A DNA stretch of 64,000 nt from Saccharopolyspora soli (GTDB lineage: Bacteria > Actinomycetota > Actinomycetes > Mycobacteriales > Pseudonocardiaceae): assembly GCF_022678645.1 (NCBI RefSeq), contig NZ_JALBWV010000009.1, forward strand, positions 62,001-126,000, written 5' to 3'. A model generated the notes under the pieces. The model was not told the origin of the DNA. It made no database searches and saw nothing but the letters and a program-made list of their open reading frames with translations. The position numbers and the translations under genes are program-made. Below are positions 52,583-61,424 of this stretch, in pieces (position 1 is the first letter of the stretch; each line of letters starts with the position of its first letter).

Positions 52583-54307
52583 TCAGCCTTTCAACTCGGG
52601 GAAGTCCTCTTCCCGGAATTCACCGGGCGGCGCTATGGTGCCGCCGTCGTGCAGCTCTTTCTCCCGGCCGCGCAGCTCCACCCGGCGGATCTTGCCCGAG
52701 ATGGTCTTCGGCAGCTCGAAGAACTCCAGCCGCCGCACCCGCTTGTACGGGGCGAGGTGCTCGCGGGCGAAGCGCAGGATCGACAGCGCCGTCTCCGGCG
52801 TCGGCTCGTGCTGCCCGGCGAGCACCACGTACGCCTTCGGCACCGCGAGCCGGATCGGGTCCGGGGAGGGCACCACCGCCGCCTCGGCGACCGCCTCGTG
52901 CTCCAGCAGCACGCTCTCCAGTTCGAACGGCGAGATCCGGTAGTCGGATGCCTTGAACACGTCATCGGTGCGACCGACGTACGTGATGTACCCGTCCGCG
53001 TCGCGCGCTCCGACGTCGCCGGTGTGGTAGTGGCCGCCGCGGGTGACCTCGGCGGTGCGGTCGGGGTCGTCGGCGTAGCCCGTCATCAGCCCCACCGGCC
53101 GCGGTTGCAGCGCCAGGCAGATCTCGCCCTCCTCGGCGGGCTCACCGGTGACCGGATCGAGCAGGGTCACCTCGAAGCCGGGCAGCGGGCGGCCCATCGA
53201 GCCGGGCCGGACCGGTTGGCCGGGGGTGTTGGCGACCTGCACGCTGGTCTCGGTCTGGCCGAAGCCGTCGCGGATGGTCACCGACCAGGCCCGCCGAACC
53301 TGCTCGATGATCTCCGGGTTCAGCGGCTCGCCCGCACCGACCACTTTGGACGGCGGTGTGGTCAGCGCGCTCAGGTCGGTCTGGATGAGCATCCGCCAAA
53401 CCGTTGGTGGCGCGCAGAAGCTGGTGATGCCGCAGCGCTGAATCTGCGCCAGCAACCCGGCCGCGTCGAAGCGGGTGTAGTTGTAGATGAACACCGTCGC
53501 CTCGGCGTTCCACGGCGCGAAAACGTTGCTCCAGGCGTGTTTCGCCCACCCCGGCGAGGAGATGTTCAGGTGCACGTCGCCCGGCTCCAACCCGATCCAG
53601 TACATCGTGGACAAGTGACCGATCGGATAGGACGCGTGGGTGTGCTCGACCAGTTTCGGTTGTGCCGTGGTGCCGGAGGTGAAGTAGAGCAGCATCGGAT
53701 CTTCGGCGCGAGTGGGGCCATCCGACGCGAAATCCACTTCGGAATCTGTGCTGTCCGCATAGGAATGCCAGCCGGGCACCGGTTCGCCGACCGCGATCCT
53801 GGTGTAGTCACCGGGCCCGTCGGCGAACTTGGCCGCGTCGGCCGAAGTGGTGACGACGTGGCGGGCTCGGCCGCGGTCGATGCGGTCGCGCAGGTCGGCC
53901 GGTCCCAGCAGCGGCGTCGCGGGGATGATCACCGCACCGAGCTTCATCGCGGCCAGGATCGTCTCCCACAGTTCGACCTGGTTGCCGAGCATCAGCACGA
54001 GTCGGTCACCGCGGGACACGCCGAGCCCCCGCAGCCAGTTGGCCACCTGGTTGGATCGCCGCGTCATGCCGCGGAAGGTCACCTGGCGCTCGGTCCCGTC
54101 GGCGTCGACGATCCACAGCGCGAGGCCGTCCCGGCGCTCGCCGATGGTGTCGAACCAGTCCAGCGCCCAGTTGAACTCGGTCGGCTGCGGCCAGCTGAAC
54201 TCGTGGCGCGCGGTGTCGTAGTCTTCGCGGTGTCGCAGCAGGAAGTCGCGGGCGGACTGGAACTGCTCGGTCGCGACGCCGTGCTGGGCAGGGGGATTGC
54301 TGGTCAC
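52583..54307 (-). CDS. AMP-forming acyl-CoA synthetase (medium-chain/ACSM-like)
   Basis: 574 residues. The AMP-binding P-loop is LLYFTSGTTAQPKLVEH (~228-244), followed by GFGQTETS (A5), YHTGDVGARDADGYITYVGRTDDVFKASDYRISPFELE (A7-A8 hinge) and the catalytic Lys in PKTISGKIRRVELR near the C-terminus. The Trp-rich SSPGWAKHAWSNVFAPW region is typical of ACSM and acetyl-CoA synthetase-like enzymes acting on medium-chain or aromatic acids. GTG 54307 follows AGGAGGG; a longer in-frame ATG lacks support. Isolated gene, divergent from a secreted glycosidase by 190 nt. Substrate unknown. Confidence 0.92.
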   Translation of the reverse strand: MTSNPPAQHGVATEQFQSARDFLLRHREDYDTARHEFSWPQPTEFNWALDWFDTIGERRDGLALWIVDADGTERQVTFRGMTRRSNQVANWLRGLGVSRGDRLVLMLGNQVELWETILAAMKLGAVIIPATPLLGPADLRDRIDRGRARHVVTTSADAAKFADGPGDYTRIAVGEPVPGWHSYADSTDSEVDFASDGPTRAEDPMLLYFTSGTTAQPKLVEHTHASYPIGHLSTMYWIGLEPGDVHLNISSPGWAKHAWSNVFAPWNAEATVFIYNYTRFDAAGLLAQIQRCGITSFCAPPTVWRMLIQTDLSALTTPPSKVVGAGEPLNPEIIEQVRRAWSVTIRDGFGQTETSVQVANTPGQPVRPGSMGRPLPGFEVTLLDPVTGEPAEEGEICLALQPRPVGLMTGYADDPDRTAEVTRGGHYHTGDVGARDADGYITYVGRTDDVFKASDYRISPFELESVLLEHEAVAEAAVVPSPDPIRLAVPKAYVVLAGQHEPTPETALSILRFAREHLAPYKRVRRLEFFELPKTISGKIRRVELRGREKELHDGGTIAPPGEFREEDFPELKG

Positions 54308-54497
54308 GTCCACACCCTCCTGGACTCGGCAACATTGCCGGATTGCTGAAGCGGGCCAACAACGTAACGTCATGCGGCCCGGCGGATCCACGCTGCTTGC
54401 TCCGATTTGCGGGCGCTCTTTCGGCCGCGTTGACTGTGCGTGCGTTCATGGTCATTGTTGTCGAATAATGGTGCCGCTTGTCGGTCTGGAGGCAATC

Positions 54498-56315
54498 GTG
54501 CTGCTGCGCGCCCTGCTGCTCACCACGCTGATGGCCACCGCCTCCGGGGCTCCCGCGGTCGCCGCCGCGGCCGCCGACCCCTGGCGCCCGAAGCCACCGC
54601 CGCTGTCCACGCCGTGGACGGACGAGGTCGGCCCGGACAACGCCCACCCCGAATACCCGCGCCCGCAGCTGACCCGCCAGCAGTGGTTGAACCTGAACGG
54701 ATTGTGGGCCTACGGCGGGGGATCCACGCCGCCGGAGGAGACCGGCGAGCAGATCCTGGTGCCCTACCCACCGGAGTCCGGGCTGTCCGGCATCCAGCGC
54801 CACGACGACCACATGCGGTACCGGCGGAGCTTCGAGCTGCCGCCGGATTGGACGGGACAACGGGTGCTGCTGCACTTCGGCGCGGTGGATCAGAAGGCGG
54901 AAGTACTGGTCAACGGCCGGACCGTGGCGGTGCACGAGGGCGGCTACAGCGCGTTCAGCGCCGACATCACCGACGCGCTCCGGCCGGGCACCGAGCAGGA
55001 AATCGTCGTCGCCGTCGAGGACCGCAACGACGCCAACCCGTATCCGGTCGGCAAGCAGCGCAACGAGCCCGGCGGCATCCTCTACACCGGCGCGTCCGGC
55101 ATCTGGCAGACGGTCTGGCTCGAACCGGTCCCCGACACGCACATCGCCAAGCTCGACATCACCCCCGATCTGCGCGGTTTCGACCTGACCGCGCGCACTT
55201 CGGCACGCGCTGGGGAGCGGGTCGAAGCAATCGTCCTCGACGCCGACGGGCGCGAGGTCTCGCGCGCCAGCGGCCCCGCCGACCAGCCGCTGCGGCTGGC
55301 GGTGGACGACCCGCACTGGTGGACCCCCGACGATCCCTACCTCTACGACATCGTGGTGCGGCTGGTCGACTCGAACGGCCGAGCGGTGGACGTGGTCGGC
55401 AGTTACGCGGGGCTGCGGACCGTCGAGCTGGTCGACGACTCGCAGGGGCGCCCGCGGATGGCGCTCAACGGGCGGATCCTGTTCCAGCACGGTCCGCTGG
55501 ACCAGGGCTACTGGCCGGATGGCATCTACACCGCGCCCACCGACGAGGCGCTGCGCTTCGACCTGGCGGCCACCAAGGAACTCGGCTTCAACATGGTCCG
55601 CAAGCACGTCAAGGTGGAACCGGCCCGCTGGTACTACTGGGCGGACCGGCTCGGGCTGCTGGTGTGGCAGGACATGCCGTCGCTGCCGATCGACCTCGCC
55701 GACCCGCCGGGCAGCAACCCGCCGCCGAGCGAGGAAGCCCGCGCGCACTTCCGCGACGAGCTGACCGCGATGATCGACCAGCTGCGCAGCGTCACCTCGA
55801 TCGTCGCCTGGGTGCCGTTCAACGAGGGCTGGGGCGAGTTCGAGACCGCGGAGATCGCCGAACTGGTCCAGCGCACCGACCCGACCCGGCTGGTCGACGC
55901 GAACAGCGGGGTGAACTGCTGCTACTCGCTGCCCGACAGCGGGGCCGGGGACATCTACGACGACCACACCTACGTCGGCCCCGGTGCCCCGGAGGTGCGC
56001 GGGTCGCGGGCGTCGGTGGACGGTGAGTACGGCGGGCTGGGGCTGGTCGAGGAAGGCCACCTGTGGCCGGGCGAGCCGGGTGCCTACGAGATGACCGACA
56101 GCCGCGCCGAGCTGACCGACCGCTACGCCGAGGTCAGCCGCGAACTGGCCCGGATCGTCGAGACCAACGGGCTGTCCGCGGCGATCTACACGCAGACCAC
56201 GGACGTGGAGAACGAAGTCAACGGGTTCTTCAGCTACGACCGCCGGGTACTCAAACCAAACCCGGACGTCGTGCGCGCGCACAACGAAGCGGTGATCGAC
56301 GCGGGCACGCCCTGA
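54498..56315 (+). CDS. Secreted glycoside hydrolase family 2 enzyme (beta-galactosidase/glucuronidase-like)
   Basis: 605 residues. A Sec signal peptide (residues ~1-28: LLRALLLTTLMATASG, then an Ala-rich cleavage region before DPW) precedes a jelly-roll sugar-binding domain (LNGLWAY...MRYRRSFELP), an Ig-like domain and a TIM barrel. The acid/base Glu is in FNEGWGEFE (~444) and the probable nucleophile in DGEYGG (~509). GTG 54498 is selected because TGGAGG lies 6 nt before it and it starts directly at the signal sequence. It should act outside the cell on a beta-glycoside. An exported epimerase follows 50 nt downstream, so both may handle extracellular sugars. Confidence 0.9.
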   Translation: MLLRALLLTTLMATASGAPAVAAAAADPWRPKPPPLSTPWTDEVGPDNAHPEYPRPQLTRQQWLNLNGLWAYGGGSTPPEETGEQILVPYPPESGLSGIQRHDDHMRYRRSFELPPDWTGQRVLLHFGAVDQKAEVLVNGRTVAVHEGGYSAFSADITDALRPGTEQEIVVAVEDRNDANPYPVGKQRNEPGGILYTGASGIWQTVWLEPVPDTHIAKLDITPDLRGFDLTARTSARAGERVEAIVLDADGREVSRASGPADQPLRLAVDDPHWWTPDDPYLYDIVVRLVDSNGRAVDVVGSYAGLRTVELVDDSQGRPRMALNGRILFQHGPLDQGYWPDGIYTAPTDEALRFDLAATKELGFNMVRKHVKVEPARWYYWADRLGLLVWQDMPSLPIDLADPPGSNPPPSEEARAHFRDELTAMIDQLRSVTSIVAWVPFNEGWGEFETAEIAELVQRTDPTRLVDANSGVNCCYSLPDSGAGDIYDDHTYVGPGAPEVRGSRASVDGEYGGLGLVEEGHLWPGEPGAYEMTDSRAELTDRYAEVSRELARIVETNGLSAAIYTQTTDVENEVNGFFSYDRRVLKPNPDVVRAHNEAVIDAGTP

Positions 56316-56365
56316 CCACAGTGGAGCGCGATCACGACGACGGGGCCTCAACGAGGAGGTGCAAG

Positions 56366-57379
56366 ATGCGACGCATTACCAGGCGAACCGCGCTCGCCAC
56401 CGCAGCTGGCGCGACCACCGCTGCGGCGCTCACCGGCCAGGCCGCCGCGCAGCCGCCCAGTGGCCCGCAGACGGCGAACGGTCGGCTGTACGAGATCCGT
56501 TCGGGTCGACAGCGGGCGGTGGTCGCCGGAGTGGCGGCGACGCTGCTGTCCTGGCAGGTCGACGGCAAGGAACTGCTGCTGACGCATTCCGCCGACGACG
56601 TCGGCGAGGGTTACCGAGGCAAGACGATCCTGCCGTGGCCGAACCGGATCGACCACGGTCGCTACACCTTCGGCGGCGAGGAGCTACAGGTCCCGATCAA
56701 CGAACCGGAGCGCGACGCCGCGCTGCACGGGCTGATGAACTTCGTGGAGTGGCAACCGGTGCAGCACCGCCCCGACAAGGTGGTCCTGGACTACCTGCTG
56801 CACCCGCACTACGGCTACCCGTTCCAGCTAGCGTTCCAGATCGAATACGCGGTCGACGCCAGCGGGGTACGCAGCACGCTGAGCGCGACGAACGTCGGCC
56901 GCACCAACGCGCCGTTCGGCACCGCCAACCACACCTACCTCGCCGCGGGCGGCAACCGCATCGACGACATCGCCTTCGAACTGCCCGCGAGCACCTACTA
57001 CCTGGTCAACGACCGGTTGATCCCGACCGGCAAAGAATCGGTCGAGGGCACCCAGTACGACTTCCGGTCGTCGCACCGCATCGGATCGACCGAAATGGAC
57101 ACCGCGTTCACCGACCTGCGCCGCGAACCCGACGGCACCGCGGTGGTGCGCTTCAACCGCCCGGACGGCGTGCGCGCCGAGCTGTGGGTCGACCAGACAC
57201 ACCGCTACCTGCAGGTCTACACCGACGACAGCCCGTCGACCGACCGCCCGCCGCGCGCCGGGATCACCGTGGAGCCGATGACCTGCGCACCGAACGCGTT
57301 CGTCACCGGCGACGGGCTGATCACCCTGCGACCGGGCGAGGAGCACCGCGGCAGCTGGGGCTACCGGATCTCGAACTGA
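56366..57379 (+). CDS. Exported aldose 1-epimerase (mutarotase) family protein, Tat-type signal
   Basis: 337 residues. The N-terminus carries twin arginines (TRRTALATAAG) and a hydrophobic Ala-rich stretch ending QAAAQP, a probable Tat signal. The galactose-mutarotase fold follows, with the sugar-binding NRIDHGRYTF, catalytic His in GTANHTYLAAGG (~195) and catalytic Glu in ITVEPMTCAPNAF (~311). It interconverts sugar anomers, which would help uptake of sugars released by the neighbouring GH2 enzyme. ATG 56366 follows GAGGAGG, 50 nt after the glycosidase stop. Confidence 0.9.
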   Translation: MRRITRRTALATAAGATTAAALTGQAAAQPPSGPQTANGRLYEIRSGRQRAVVAGVAATLLSWQVDGKELLLTHSADDVGEGYRGKTILPWPNRIDHGRYTFGGEELQVPINEPERDAALHGLMNFVEWQPVQHRPDKVVLDYLLHPHYGYPFQLAFQIEYAVDASGVRSTLSATNVGRTNAPFGTANHTYLAAGGNRIDDIAFELPASTYYLVNDRLIPTGKESVEGTQYDFRSSHRIGSTEMDTAFTDLRREPDGTAVVRFNRPDGVRAELWVDQTHRYLQVYTDDSPSTDRPPRAGITVEPMTCAPNAFVTGDGLITLRPGEEHRGSWGYRISN

Positions 57380-57406
57380 TCGGCGGGTCGCCAGTACAGT
57401 GGCCGG

Positions 57407-58246
57407 GTGGCCGAGTACATCCAGATCCCGACGCCCGCAGGGAAGTTCGATGCGCTGACCGCCGGTCCGGAGGACGGCCGTCCGGTGCTGCTGCTGCACG
57501 GATTTCCGGAAGCCGCCGTGCAGTGGAGCGAGCAGCTGTCGGTGCTCGGCGGCGCCGAGTGCTTCGCGGTCGCGCCGGACCAGCGCGGCTACTCGCCCGG
57601 CGTGCGACCCGAACAGGTGACCGACTACCGGATGGCAGAGCTGGTCGGTGACGTGCTGGCCATCGCCGAGCACTTCGGCTGGTCGCGCTTCGACCTGGTC
57701 GGCCACGACTGGGGCGCCGCGGTCGGCTGGGCGACGGCGGCCGCGCACCCGGACCGGGTCCGCACCCTCACAGCGGTGTCGGTGCCGCACCTCGACCCGT
57801 TCGGCGACGCGATGCGAAACGACGAGGACCAGCACCAGCGGTCGGCCTACATGCAGGTCTTCCGCTCCTCCGGCGCCGAGAAGACCCTGTTGGCGGACAA
57901 CGCGAAGAAGCTGCGCCAGATCTACTACCCCGGCGTGCCGCAGCACCACGTCGACGACTACGTGCAGCGGTTGACCGAGCCGGGCGCCTTGACCGCCGCG
58001 TTGAACTGGTACCGCGCGATGCGGTTCGGCGGCAGCCGGATCGGGCCGATCACCGTGCCGACGCTGTACGTGTGGAGCACCGAGGACGTCGCGATCGGCT
58101 CGACCGCCGCGCTGGCGACCGCCGAGCACGTCACCGGCCCGTACCGGTTCGAGATGCTGGCCGACGTCTCGCACTGGATCCCCGAAGAAGCCCCGGAGAC
58201 CCTCACCCGCCTGCTCCTCGAACACCTGGTCGCCCACCAGGTGTGA
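57407..58246 (+). CDS. Alpha/beta hydrolase, epoxide-hydrolase-like
   Basis: 279 residues. Oxyanion motif HGFPE (31-35), nucleophile elbow GHDWGAAV with Asp101 in place of Ser, and a C-terminal SHWIPEEAPE carrying the catalytic His. An Asp nucleophile and HGxP motif point to epoxide hydrolases or haloalkane dehalogenases, epoxide hydrolase being more likely from the DWGAAVG pattern. Start GTG 57407 has no clear ribosome site and lies 27 nt after the epimerase stop, so it may depend on upstream translation. Cytosolic. Substrate unknown. Confidence 0.88.
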   Translation: MAEYIQIPTPAGKFDALTAGPEDGRPVLLLHGFPEAAVQWSEQLSVLGGAECFAVAPDQRGYSPGVRPEQVTDYRMAELVGDVLAIAEHFGWSRFDLVGHDWGAAVGWATAAAHPDRVRTLTAVSVPHLDPFGDAMRNDEDQHQRSAYMQVFRSSGAEKTLLADNAKKLRQIYYPGVPQHHVDDYVQRLTEPGALTAALNWYRAMRFGGSRIGPITVPTLYVWSTEDVAIGSTAALATAEHVTGPYRFEMLADVSHWIPEEAPETLTRLLLEHLVAHQV

Positions 58247-58332
58247 GCGGGCGCGTCGAGGGTCTTGGCCGGATCATCGACGACGAGGATGATCTGCTCG
58301 GCGGATCAAGCGAGATTGCTTAGGAGTGGCAC

Positions 58333-59877
58333 GTGAAGGGTTCGGAGAGCCTGCTGGCCACGGCGACCGCGGCTGGCGTCCAGGTGTGCTTCGCCAATCC
58401 CGGTACCACCGAGATCCCGCTCGTCGAAGCCTTCGACCAGGTCGAAGGCGTGCGGGCGGTGCTGGCGCTGTCCGAGGGCGTGGTGACCGGCGCCGCCGAC
58501 GGCTACGCGCGGATGACCGGGATCCCCGCGATGACCCTGCTGCACCTCGGGCCGGGGCTGGCCAACGGCATCGCGAACCTGCACAACGCGCGCCGCGCCC
58601 GCAGCCCGATGATCAACGTCATCGGCGAGCACGCCACCTGGCACCAGCCCGCCGACGCCCCGTTGAACAGCGACATCGAGTCGCTGGCCCGCCCGGTTTC
58701 CGGCTGGGTGGGCCGCACCAGCTCACCGGTCAACGCCGCGGCCGAGTTCGTCGAGGCGTACCAGGCGACGCTGCGGCAGCGGCTGCCAGCCACGCTGATC
58801 GCCGCCGCCGACCACATGTGGAGCCAGGGCGGCGAGCCCGCCGAAGTCCCGGTCCCACCGACCCGGCCGACCGTGGACGACCAGCAGGTTTCGACAATCG
58901 CGAAGCTGCTCTCCGGTGGGCGCGGCCGACCTGCACTGCTGCTGGGCGGACACGCGGCGGCGCCCGACGGCATCCGCACCGCCGCTCGCATCGCGGCCAC
59001 CGTCGGCGGCGAGGTGTTCGTCGAGCGCTCCCCCGCGCGCATCGAGCGCGGGCCGGAGATCCCACTGGTGCGGTCGCTGCCGTACTTCCCGGAAGACGTG
59101 CTCAAGGCCCTCGACGGCTACTCGCACCTGGTGCTGGTCGGCGCCCGGACGCCGGTGGCGTTCTTCGGCTACCGGGGCATGCCCAGCTTCCCGGTGCCCA
59201 ACAACATCAAGGTGCACACGCTGGCCGACGCCGACCAGGACGCCATCGACGCGCTGCACGCGCTGGCGGAGGCGACCGGCAGCGCGGCGGCCGAACTGCC
59301 GCACGCCGAGCGGCCCCAGGTGCCGACGCCGGAAGGCCCGCTGACCGCGGCGGGCATCGCGGCGGCGATCGTGCTCACCCAGCCCGAGCACGCGATCCTG
59401 GTCAACGAAGGGGTGTCGTCGGGCGCGGCGTACCCGGCCATCGCCGCCGCCGCGCCACCGCACGCCGAGCTGACCAACACCGGCGGCGCGATCGGCATGG
59501 GCATGCCGGTGGCCACCGGCGCCGCCATCGCCTGCCCGGATCGGTCGGTGATCAACCTCCAGGCCGATGGCAGTGCCGCCTACACGGTCCAGGCACTGTG
59601 GACACAAGCCCGCGAAAGTCTCGACGTCACAACGGTTATCTGCGCGAACTCGCGCTACGGGATCCTGCAGGCGGAGTTGCGGCGGGCGGGCATCGACCAG
59701 CCCGGCGCGGCGGCGATGAGCATGACCAGCCTCGCCGAGCCCACTGTGGACTGGACTGCGGTCGCGCGCGGCTTCGGCGTGCCCAGCAGCCGCGCCAGCA
59801 CCGGTGCCGAACTGCTGGACGCGCTGCGCGCGGCGCACGCCGAACCGGGCCCGCACCTGGTCGAAGCCGTGCTGTGA
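58333..59877 (+). CDS. Thiamine-diphosphate enzyme, acetolactate synthase large-subunit-like
   Basis: 514 residues with the three-domain layout. The N-terminal Pyr domain has CFANPGTTEIPLVEAF and the activating Glu in LSEGVVTGAADGYAR. A central domain follows. The C-terminal PP domain shows the TPP motif as QADGSAAYTVQALWTQARESLDVTTVICANS. The GDG is replaced by ADG, as in benzoylformate decarboxylase-like and other non-AHAS members. No regulatory subunit lies nearby, so branched-chain synthesis is unlikely; a 2-oxoacid decarboxylase or carboligase is more plausible. GTG 58333 is preceded by TTAGGAGTGG. A long palindrome follows the stop. Confidence 0.87.
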   Translation: MKGSESLLATATAAGVQVCFANPGTTEIPLVEAFDQVEGVRAVLALSEGVVTGAADGYARMTGIPAMTLLHLGPGLANGIANLHNARRARSPMINVIGEHATWHQPADAPLNSDIESLARPVSGWVGRTSSPVNAAAEFVEAYQATLRQRLPATLIAAADHMWSQGGEPAEVPVPPTRPTVDDQQVSTIAKLLSGGRGRPALLLGGHAAAPDGIRTAARIAATVGGEVFVERSPARIERGPEIPLVRSLPYFPEDVLKALDGYSHLVLVGARTPVAFFGYRGMPSFPVPNNIKVHTLADADQDAIDALHALAEATGSAAAELPHAERPQVPTPEGPLTAAGIAAAIVLTQPEHAILVNEGVSSGAAYPAIAAAAPPHAELTNTGGAIGMGMPVATGAAIACPDRSVINLQADGSAAYTVQALWTQARESLDVTTVICANSRYGILQAELRRAGIDQPGAAAMSMTSLAEPTVDWTAVARGFGVPSSRASTGAELLDALRAAHAEPGPHLVEAVL

Positions 59878-59883
59878 AACTGC

Positions 59884-59922
59884 CGTGAGTCCCTTTGGGC
59901 GGTCCGCCCAAAGGGACTCACG
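59884..59922. terminator. Perfect 19-bp palindrome between convergent genes
   Basis: Arms 59884-59902 and 59904-59922 are exact complements around a single base, so the central CGG/CCG will open as the loop. Seven bases after the TPP-enzyme stop and 12 nt from the end of the convergent response regulator, it can serve both. Sequence GTGAGTCCCTTTGGG resembles the GTGAAGGG family only at its ends. Confidence 0.75.
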
Positions 59923-59933
59923 GACCCCCAGTC

Positions 59934-60584
59934 TCAGCCCGCGACGGGCATCCGCTCGTCGTCGAGCAAGCCGTGCCGCATCGCGAACGACGCCGCCGCC
60001 AGCCGGGAATGCACCCCGAGCTTGGTCAGCACGGACTGCACGTGCGTGCGCACCGTGGTCGGTGCCACGCCGAGCCGCTTGGCCATCGCGGTGGTGTGCG
60101 CACCCTCGACGAGCATCCGCAGGCACTGCCGTTCCCTTGCGGTCAGGTGCGATGCGAGTCGGCGGGCGTCGGTGGTACCGGCCAACCTCGGCGTCCGCGA
60201 CGCGGCCAACTCGACGACGACTTCGCCGTCCACCACGCCGCGCAGCGCCCCGGCCAGCACCGCCAATCCGCACATCTTGTTCACGTACCCCGCCGCCCCT
60301 TTGCCCAGGGCGTCGCGCATGCCCTGCACGTCTCCGTCGGCGGTGAGCACGAGGACCTTCGTGCGCCCGCCCGCGCTGAGGATCTCGCCGATCACGTCGA
60401 GTCCGTCGCCGTCGGCGAAGTAGCGATCCAGCAGGCAGATGTCCGGTTTGTGCTCGCGGACGGTCGCGACCACACCAGCGGTGTTGTCGGCGGTGCCGAC
60501 GATGCGGTGGCCGTGCTGCGGCAGCGTGGCGGCGAGCGCATCGACGAAGATCGCGTGATCGTCGCCGAGTACCAGGTTCACCAT
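59934..60584 (-). CDS. LuxR/NarL-family response regulator
   Basis: 216 residues. Receiver domain with acidic pocket D8-D9, phosphoacceptor D53 (CLLDRYF), and K103. The LuxR HTH at ~145-205 reads ARERQCLRMLVEGAHTTAMAKRLGVAPTTVRTHVQSVLTKLG, the standard recognition helix. It lies 15 nt downstream of a histidine-kinase gene on the same strand, which is its presumable partner. Targets are unknown. Position next to glycosyltransferases suggests control of a surface polysaccharide. Confidence 0.93.
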   Translation of the reverse strand: MVNLVLGDDHAIFVDALAATLPQHGHRIVGTADNTAGVVATVREHKPDICLLDRYFADGDGLDVIGEILSAGGRTKVLVLTADGDVQGMRDALGKGAAGYVNKMCGLAVLAGALRGVVDGEVVVELAASRTPRLAGTTDARRLASHLTARERQCLRMLVEGAHTTAMAKRLGVAPTTVRTHVQSVLTKLGVHSRLAAASFAMRHGLLDDERMPVAG

Positions 60585-60599
60585 GTTGTCGTTGCCCCC

Positions 60600-61256
60600 T
60601 CAGCCCACGCAGCCCGGTGGGAACAGCAACCTCGCGCGGGTGCCCCGGACCGGCGCCGGGTCGATCCGCAGTTCAGCTCCGCAGCGCTGGGACAGGGCCA
60701 TCACGATGCCCAGTCCGAGCGAGGACGAGCCGCGCGGTCCGTTGCCGAAACCCGGCCCGTCGTCGGTGATCTCGATGCCCACCCCGCCCGACTCGCCGCG
60801 GCGCACCGCGACCGCGACCCGGCCACCGCGACCGGCGGCGCGCACCGCGTTGTCCAGCAGGTTGGACACCATCCGCCACAGCAGCGTCTGGTCGGTGCAC
60901 ATCGTCACGTCGCCGCCGGGCCGCAGCCGCACCTCGGCCGGTCCGGACAGCGACTTGACCGCGACGAGCTGGGTCAGCAGCTCGCGCAGCGCGAAGACGT
61001 CGGCACCGGGCTGGTCCACCCGCAGGTCGACCAGCTCCAACAACCGGTCCAGCTCCAGTTCCATCAGCTGCAGCCGATGCGCCGCGTTCCCGGGCAGCGA
61101 CGGGTCGGCGCGCAGCCCGTCCGCGAGATAGGACAGCGTCGCCAGACCGTGCCCGAGATCGTGCAACAGGCTGCGCAACTCAGCGCCACCTCGCGAATTG
61201 GAACTTCGCGATTTCGGACGGCCAACCGTCCGAGCCGAATCGGTAATCGTGTGCAC
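60600..61256 (-). CDS. Small sensor-less histidine kinase
   Basis: 218 residues, made only of a dimerisation/phosphoacceptor helix pair (LRSLLHDLGHGLATLSYL, His32) and an ATPase domain with N-box LLWRMVSNLLDNAVRAAG, G1 TDDGPGFG and G2 LGLGIVMALS. There is no membrane or sensing domain, so input must come from a separate protein. The GTG start at 61256 follows a strong GGGGGAGAGGAG. Translationally close (15 nt) to the response-regulator gene 59934-60584. This is a minimal two-component pair. Confidence 0.88.
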   Translation of the reverse strand: MHTITDSARTVGRPKSRSSNSRGGAELRSLLHDLGHGLATLSYLADGLRADPSLPGNAAHRLQLMELELDRLLELVDLRVDQPGADVFALRELLTQLVAVKSLSGPAEVRLRPGGDVTMCTDQTLLWRMVSNLLDNAVRAAGRGGRVAVAVRRGESGGVGIEITDDGPGFGNGPRGSSSLGLGIVMALSQRCGAELRIDPAPVRGTRARLLFPPGCVG

Positions 61257-61424
61257 AGCGACTCCTCTCCCCCGCGGCAGTCTGTGCTACCCGGCAAATC
61301 GGATGCCGCATGGGCGGTGTTGCAGCGGCTACTCGAAGGAGGCCGTGATTACTCCACGTGCAATGGGCGATCGGACGCCAGGCACGGCCGACTACTGTTG
61401 TTGCGGTAACATCACTACTTTCCG

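Noticed and set aside
58333..59877. Acetohydroxyacid synthase for branched-chain amino acids (ilvB)
   Set aside because: The TPP motif and central domain diverge from AHAS, the protein is short, and no small subunit or ilv genes are adjacent.
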